Assembly (NCBI GenBank): GCA_015058955.1
Contig: SVBJ01000005.1
Span: 37,016-101,015 of the forward strand
DNA from: Erysipelotrichaceae bacterium
GTDB lineage: Bacteria; Bacillota_I; Bacilli_A; Erysipelotrichales; Erysipelotrichaceae
DNA length: 64,000 nucleotides
Direction of reading: 5' to 3'
The position numbers and the translations under genes were made by a program. Every line of letters starts with the position of its first letter. Position 1 is the stretch's first letter. Shown here piece after piece: positions 59,548 to 64,000 of the stretch. The notes beneath the pieces were generated by a model that was not told the DNA's origin, searched no databases, and worked only from the letters and a program-made list of their open reading frames with translations.

Positions 59548-60955
59548 GGTCAGTTTCCTCCATGGTATTGTTTTCACGATCATACACATAGGTTTTCTTT
59601 TCCTCTGCATAGAAATACGGTCTGTTGAGATTGGCGATCATGCCTTTGCGATTGGAAGTGTGGCATGGGATCGTGAGGCTGGCATTGACCATGTCGATGT
59701 AAGCCAGGATCTGACAGTTCTCGGCATGAGGAGAGAAGTAGCCGTCTTCACCGAAATAGGATTTCCAGTAATCAAGATGGGCCAGATCAACAATTCTCCT
59801 GAGGTTTTTCAGCTTAGGGTCAAAGTCTCCTAAAGGCGGTCCTGAGTGATGCAGGAATAATGTGTTGGTATTACGGTAATCCAGTACTTCCAGAATGTTG
59901 GCGTAGGTTATCTGTACCATGTATTTCTCAGGATCCTTCAGTACGGTTTCCTTGGATATTACATTATTGAACTGTATTATTTCTTCAAGATATTCAGGTT
60001 CTTTCTCATAGATGTCCGGAATCATGATGTTGACCGAATAGCCGAAGAATCTGTTGATCAGATGGGCGCTTTCCGGTTCATAGACCAGGATGCGGTTGTT
60101 TTTCCGGGCAATTTCGGTGAATAACATTACATCGCTCATTTCTCTTTCGTAGTAATCAAACAGTACCAGACCGTGACAGTTTCGGACTCTTTCACTGATC
60201 CTTTCCTTCAGCCTGTCAAAGGTGATCATGCCCTCTGGGGGATCAAAGGTCGGCGTGAGTTTTTTCTCCGGGTCCAGGGAGGCAAAGAAACGGGTTCCTT
60301 CGCAGACCAGAATGTCAGGCTTCCGTCTGTTGAGGTATTCGATTTCCTTCAGAATGTTGCCTCTGTATTTACCGTAGACAAAGACGTCTCCGGTATGGTG
60401 GATCTTGAGATCCGGGGTTTCAATGTAGAAGGAATAATCCTGATAGGAGTCATCGTTGAGAATGAATCGGGTGACATGGATGTCTCCGACATCACTCTCA
60501 TCCGGTATGTCATCATAGACAAAGCCGCGGATGGATTCAACACCCATGTTGACTTCTTCCAGAGCCTTTTCCAGTTTCTGGGCAGGCCGAGAGAGGTATA
60601 TCTTTACTTTCGGGGAAATCATTCCCATCATGCGCATGTGATCAAGGTGCATGTGAGTAATATAGAAGGCCTGATCTGTGATGTCGAAATCTTCAGCGGC
60701 AATCAAGTCAGGATATCTGTCCTGAATGTCTTCCTTACGGTAGATGCCGTTGATCTTTGGTATTTCATTTATCCACAGATAGTCGGAGACGAAATTTCTG
60801 CGCAGGTTCACTGAGCCGTTGAACATGTCAAAAGCAGGATTATAGGCCGTACCGGCTTCAAAGAAGGCACGGCAGTCATTATATCTGACTTCCATGATCA
60901 CGCCGCCGATGGTGTCCAACCCGCTATGAAAAGTTATAGTGGTTCGGTTCTTCAT
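59540..60955 (-). CDS. Metallo-beta-lactamase-fold hydrolase, copy B
   Basis: 471 residues, tandem paralogue of copy A with the same layout: HMHLDHM metal motif in YITHMHLDHMRM, HHTGDVFVYG, and C-terminal IPCHTSNRKG. The two start alike (NRTTITFHSGLDTIGGV here, NKTTVNIYRGTNGIGVV in copy A). AGGAGG precedes ATG 60955 and an extended -10 lies upstream. They could form a heterodimer. Nucleolytic or phosphodiesterase activity is inference. Confidence 0.82.
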   Translation of the reverse strand: MKNRTTITFHSGLDTIGGVIMEVRYNDCRAFFEAGTAYNPAFDMFNGSVNLRRNFVSDYLWINEIPKINGIYRKEDIQDRYPDLIAAEDFDITDQAFYITHMHLDHMRMMGMISPKVKIYLSRPAQKLEKALEEVNMGVESIRGFVYDDIPDESDVGDIHVTRFILNDDSYQDYSFYIETPDLKIHHTGDVFVYGKYRGNILKEIEYLNRRKPDILVCEGTRFFASLDPEKKLTPTFDPPEGMITFDRLKERISERVRNCHGLVLFDYYEREMSDVMLFTEIARKNNRILVYEPESAHLINRFFGYSVNIMIPDIYEKEPEYLEEIIQFNNVISKETVLKDPEKYMVQITYANILEVLDYRNTNTLFLHHSGPPLGDFDPKLKNLRRIVDLAHLDYWKSYFGEDGYFSPHAENCQILAYIDMVNASLTIPCHTSNRKGMIANLNRPYFYAEEKKTYVYDRENNTMEETDHE

Positions 60956-60978
60956 TATGAGTACCTCCTGAACAATTA

Positions 60979-60987
60979 ATTATATCA
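60979..60987 (-). promoter_or_regulatory. Extended -10 promoter of the MBL operon
   Basis: Minus strand TGA-TATAAT (60987-60979), 24 bases before the start. The -35 position (61007-61002) is AGGAAT, not conserved. Confidence 0.6.
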
Positions 60988-61074
60988 TAAACCGGATACC
61001 GATTCCTGATGAAAAGGTTTTTGCCAATAAACCGGGTGAAATGCAGGTTTGAGGTTTTATCGTAACGCATTTTG

Positions 61075-61083
61075 TGGTAAAAT
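61075..61083 (+). promoter_or_regulatory. Extended -10 promoter of tsaC-glyA
   Basis: TGG-TAAAAT (61075-61083), 24 bases before tsaC. No good -35 at standard spacing (TTGAGG at 61049-61054 is 23 bases away). Confidence 0.5.
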
Positions 61084-61106
61084 TTACAGGAGTAAAGAGG
61101 CAGACA

Positions 61107-61709
61107 ATGACTAGAGTTTTATTTAAGAAAGATCTTGAAGAAACCGTGGAGCTTTTGAAATCAGGAGCTGTTGTTGCATTTCCCACCGATACCGTTTTTG
61201 GTATCGGTGTTATTTATAATGATGCCGCAGCCATTGACAGGATGAAGAAAGCCAAGGGCAGGGATGCCTCCAAGCCTTTTCCCCTGATGGTCGCTGACCT
61301 GAAACAGCTTGAAGAAGTGGCTTATGTCACTGACAGGGAGAGAAGAATTGCTCAGAAATATACGCCGGGAGCCCTTACCCTGGTACTGAAGCGTAAGGAT
61401 ACCGTCGCCAGGGAATCTGTTAACGGATTTGATACCATCGCCATCAGGATACCTGATGACCGCTTCGTTCTGAAACTGCTGAAAAAAGCCGGTCCGATGT
61501 TTGTGACCAGTGCGAATATTTCGGGAGAGCCTGCTGCCTGCAATGAAAAGGAAGTTCTGCAGCAGCTTGACGGCAGAATTGAAGCCGTAGTAAGGGGAAA
61601 AGCCGGAACCGGTGTTGCCAGTACGATTATTGACTGTACCGGTGAAGAATTGAAATGCTTAAGAGAAGGAACCATCAGTTATAAAGAGATAGAGGAATAT
61701 GCTGGATAA
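61107..61709 (+). CDS. tsaC: Threonylcarbamoyl-AMP synthase
   Basis: 200 residues, YrdC/Sua5 fold. [29 protein letters not shown] and TSANISGEP are the conserved blocks. Makes the threonylcarbamoyl-AMP used for t6A37 in tRNA. Shorter than Sua5 because the C-terminal Sua5 domain is absent. A GTG at 61074 precedes the ribosome binding site, so ATG 61107 is chosen. Overlaps glyA by 11 bases. Confidence 0.94.
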   Translation: MTRVLFKKDLEETVELLKSGAVVAFPTDTVFGIGVIYNDAAAIDRMKKAKGRDASKPFPLMVADLKQLEEVAYVTDRERRIAQKYTPGALTLVLKRKDTVARESVNGFDTIAIRIPDDRFVLKLLKKAGPMFVTSANISGEPAACNEKEVLQQLDGRIEAVVRGKAGTGVASTIIDCTGEELKCLREGTISYKEIEEYAG

Positions 61710-62922
61710 GGAAACACAGAGAGCGATAGAGCGGGAATTAAGAAGACAGAGAAACAATATTGAACTTATTGCTTCAGAGAACTATGCTTCCGCTGAAGTC
61801 ATGGAAGCCAACGGTTCGGTTCTTACCAACAAATATGCCGAAGGATATCCGGGAAGAAGATATTATGGAGGCTGCGTCAACGTTGATGAGGTCGAAGAGC
61901 TGGCCAGGGAAAGAATGAAGAAACTGTTCCATGCTGAACATGCCAATGTTCAGCCTCATTCCGGAAGCCAGGCCAACATGGCAGTATACTTTACGATCCT
62001 GCAGCCGGGCGATAAGGTACTGGGCATGGATCTGTCAGCCGGCGGACATCTTACTCACGGACATCCGTTAAGCTTTTCCGGCAAGCTGTTCCATTTTGAA
62101 GGATACGGTGTGGACAGAGAAACTGAAACAATTGACTACGACGCCCTGGAACAAAAGGCAATTGAGTTCCAGCCAAAGCTGATCGTAGCCGGTGCTTCAG
62201 CCTACTCTCGAATCATTGACTTTAAGAGGATCAGAGAGATCTGTGATAAGGTTGGAGCATACATGATGGTTGACATGGCTCACATAGCCGGTCTGGTAGC
62301 TGCCGGACTGCATCCTAATCCGGTTGAATATGCTGACTTTGTAACGACGACTACCCACAAGACCTTAAGAGGTCCAAGAGGCGGTGCCATTCTGTGTAAG
62401 GCAGAATATGCCAAGGCTCTGGACAGAACGGTGTTCCCGGGAATTCAGGGTGGTCCGTTAATGAATACGATAGCCGGTAAGGCGGTATGTTTCTGGGAAG
62501 CTTTGCAGCCTGAGTTTGTGGAGTATCAGAAACAGGTCATTGCCAACTGCAAGGCCATGGAGCAGCAGTTTAAGGAAGACGGCTTCAGACTGGTATCAGG
62601 AGGAAGCGACAATCATCTGCTGCTGGTAGATGTCAAGAGTTCCTGCGGACTGACCGGAAAGAAGGCTGAGAGTCTGCTTGACGGTGTTAACATCACCTGT
62701 AACAAGAACTCGATACCATTTGACCAGGAAAAGCCGGCATACTGCTCCGGCATCAGAGTAGGTACCCCGGCGATGACGACCAGAGGATGCAATGAAGAGG
62801 ACTTCCGAAAGATCGCACACTGGATCGCATTGATATTAAAGAACCCGGACGATGAGGAAATTGCCCGGAAAGTACGAGATGAAGTGGCACGGTTAACTGC
62901 CGGCAAGCCGCTTTATGAATAG
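61699..62922 (+). CDS. glyA: Serine hydroxymethyltransferase
   Basis: 407 residues, PLP fold type I. Lys221 in [14 protein letters not shown] binds [13 protein letters not shown] and HSGSQAN are typical. Interconverts serine and glycine, feeding one-carbon units to tetrahydrofolate. Overlaps tsaC, followed by upp after 26 bases with AGGAGG. Confidence 0.97.
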   Translation: MLDKETQRAIERELRRQRNNIELIASENYASAEVMEANGSVLTNKYAEGYPGRRYYGGCVNVDEVEELARERMKKLFHAEHANVQPHSGSQANMAVYFTILQPGDKVLGMDLSAGGHLTHGHPLSFSGKLFHFEGYGVDRETETIDYDALEQKAIEFQPKLIVAGASAYSRIIDFKRIREICDKVGAYMMVDMAHIAGLVAAGLHPNPVEYADFVTTTTHKTLRGPRGGAILCKAEYAKALDRTVFPGIQGGPLMNTIAGKAVCFWEALQPEFVEYQKQVIANCKAMEQQFKEDGFRLVSGGSDNHLLLVDVKSSCGLTGKKAESLLDGVNITCNKNSIPFDQEKPAYCSGIRVGTPAMTTRGCNEEDFRKIAHWIALILKNPDDEEIARKVRDEVARLTAGKPLYE

Positions 62923-62948
62923 AAGAACACATTGAGGAGGATTTTACC

Positions 62949-63569
62949 ATGTTACATTTATTGAATCACCCGCTGATCAAGACCAAGCTGACCCTGATGC
63001 GCAAGATTGAAACAGGCACCAAGGATTTCCGCCAGAATCTGGATGAAATAGCCGGTTTAATGGCCTATGAAATCACCAAGGATCTGCCGACCAGACCTAT
63101 CGACATCGTTACACCGATGGGTGACTGTGTTGGACAGGAACTGGATTGCCGCATCGTTCTGGTACCGGTATTAAGAGCCGGATTGGGAATGGTCAATGGC
63201 ATTCAGAATATGATTCCTACCTGCAAGATAGGTCATATTGGCTTATACCGCAATGAGGAAACCCTGGAACCGGTAGAATACTATGCCAAGTTCCCTAAGC
63301 ACATGGATGAATCAATCGTCCTGATCCTTGACCCGATGCTGGCTACAGGCGGCAGTGCCAAGGCAGCCATTGACATCGTCAAGAAGGCCGGTGCCAAGCA
63401 GATCAAGCTTGTCAACCTGGTAGGTGTTCAGGAAGGTATCGATGTTATTGAAAAGGCTCATCCGGATGTAGATATCTATCTGGCTGCCAAGGATGAAAAG
63501 CTCAATGAAATCGGCTATATCGTTCCTGGTCTGGGCGATGCCGGTGACAGAATCTTCGGCACGAAGTAA
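62949..63569 (+). CDS. upp: Uracil phosphoribosyltransferase
   Basis: 206 residues. PRPP motif DPMLATGGSA (128-137) and C-terminal YIVPGLGDAGDRIFGTK match Upp. Salvages uracil to UMP with PRPP. The order glyA-upp-atpI is common in Bacillota. Confidence 0.97.
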   Translation: MLHLLNHPLIKTKLTLMRKIETGTKDFRQNLDEIAGLMAYEITKDLPTRPIDIVTPMGDCVGQELDCRIVLVPVLRAGLGMVNGIQNMIPTCKIGHIGLYRNEETLEPVEYYAKFPKHMDESIVLILDPMLATGGSAKAAIDIVKKAGAKQIKLVNLVGVQEGIDVIEKAHPDVDIYLAAKDEKLNEIGYIVPGLGDAGDRIFGTK

Positions 63570-63572
63570 TTA

Positions 63573-63911
63573 ATGGAAAAAAGAATATTAAGAATAACGG
63601 AAATCTGTGGCTTGGGATTAGCTGCACTTTTCTGTTTCTTCAACTGGAGGATATCGCGGGGGATAGTTCTCGGCATGGTATTCTTTCATGTTTATTTCTA
63701 TCTTCTATCCAGCACTTTGAACCATGCCATCGGTTCAGGGAAGCGGAACATCGGACTGACAATGCTGTCGGCCATTGGCAGAATGGCGGCAATGGCCTTG
63801 CCGTTACTGATCGGCATTCTGCTGCCGCAGTACTTCAATGTCTTCGGATGTCTGGCTGGATTCGTCTTATTCAAGGTGGCAGCACTGGCAACAGCCATGA
63901 TTAAAAAATGA
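63573..63911 (+). CDS. AtpI-like membrane protein (ATP synthase subunit I)
   Basis: 112 residues with four predicted helices (LGLAALFCFFNW, RGIVLGMVFFHVYFYLL, AAMALPLLIGILL, GCLAGFVLFKVAALATAM). Position after upp and helix layout fit AtpI, which assists c-ring assembly. A terminator-like hairpin follows at once and the ATP synthase genes are not directly downstream, so it may be an orphan copy. Confidence 0.7.
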   Translation: MEKRILRITEICGLGLAALFCFFNWRISRGIVLGMVFFHVYFYLLSSTLNHAIGSGKRNIGLTMLSAIGRMAAMALPLLIGILLPQYFNVFGCLAGFVLFKVAALATAMIKK

Positions 63912-63938
63912 AAGGGGATGACGATGTGTCATCCCTTT
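63911..63938. terminator. Terminator after the AtpI-like gene
   Basis: AAAGGGGATGAC (63911-63922) pairs with GTCATCCCTTT (63928-63938) with one bulged G and loop GATGT. Confidence 0.75.
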
Positions 63939-63999
63939 AACTGTTCTGATGTTTTTTATGAACGTTCAGTATGTAGATGCTTAATAACAGTGCGATTAC
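63937..63999 (-). CDS. Possible C-terminal end of a minus-strand membrane protein
   Basis: The minus strand from the window edge is open for 20 codons (VIALLLSIYILNVHKKHQNS) and stops at the terminator. A hydrophobic helix with a basic tail fits a membrane protein end. Too short to identify. Confidence 0.3.
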   Translation of the reverse strand, partial: VIALLLSIYILNVHKKHQNS

Positions 64000-64000
64000 C

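Overview
The window looks like chromosomal DNA of a fermentative, gut-type Bacillota. The gene content (glgC/glgD pair, PPi-dependent phosphofructokinase, PEP carboxykinase joined to a sodium-pumping oxaloacetate decarboxylase, AGGAGG ribosome binding sites, CIRCE/HrcA control, AGA-rich arginine usage, moderate GC) fits Erysipelotrichia best. That placement is inference and no genus is claimed. No rRNA, tRNA or CRISPR array was seen.

Layout. 1-6240: glycogen breakdown and branching operon (glgB, cut by the window start, then glgP and pulA) with ung coupled to its end. 6365-10818: sugar-uptake operon (MFS carrier, membrane alpha/beta hydrolase, GH42 beta-galactosidase, small exported protein). 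10936-14223: flavoprotein, an intact IS3-family element with a clear -1 frameshift signal, a HAD nucleotidase, and hsp20 behind a CIRCE-overlapped promoter. 14294-18380: an AT-rich cassette unlike its surroundings, with a small secreted protein, two FtsX/MacB-like permeases and one ABC ATPase; a membrane-anchored XRE regulator follows. 19467-23666: a catabolic operon with diaminopropionate ammonia-lyase, two tandem NagA-like amidohydrolases and a fumarylacetoacetase-family enzyme.

23717-34180: mixed housekeeping and stress genes. These include a class I amidotransferase-like hydrolase, a candidate structured RNA with four short hairpins, a 39-residue membrane protein with a phosphodiester glycosidase-like exported protein, an OhrR-like regulator with glutathione peroxidase, a CDF metal exporter, an esterase, a DUF218 membrane protein, a PPC-domain protein, butyrate kinase, and an AlaR/AlaT-like regulator-aminotransferase pair. 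34279-41808: PPi-phosphofructokinase, then pckA with oadA, oadG, a biotin carrier, birA, oadB and a 48-residue membrane protein. Together these could turn PEP to pyruvate through oxaloacetate while making ATP and a sodium gradient.

41878-47949: NUDIX hydrolase, DUF349 protein, a second membrane alpha/beta hydrolase, and the glycogen synthesis operon glgC-glgD-glgA behind an extended -10 promoter covered by a palindrome. 48004-57457: MATE exporter, rpmE, murA, an MFS carrier, two XRE regulators (one with a 52-residue two-helix partner), a flavoprotein, an esterase and a Sel1-repeat protein. 57587-60955: minus-strand operon of two tandem metallo-beta-lactamase-fold hydrolases and a hexapeptide acetyltransferase. 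61107-63911: tsaC, glyA, upp and an AtpI-like gene closed by a terminator.

The least explained parts are the secreted-protein/ABC cassette, the hairpin-array RNA, the diaminopropionate-lyase/tandem-amidohydrolase operon and three very small membrane proteins.
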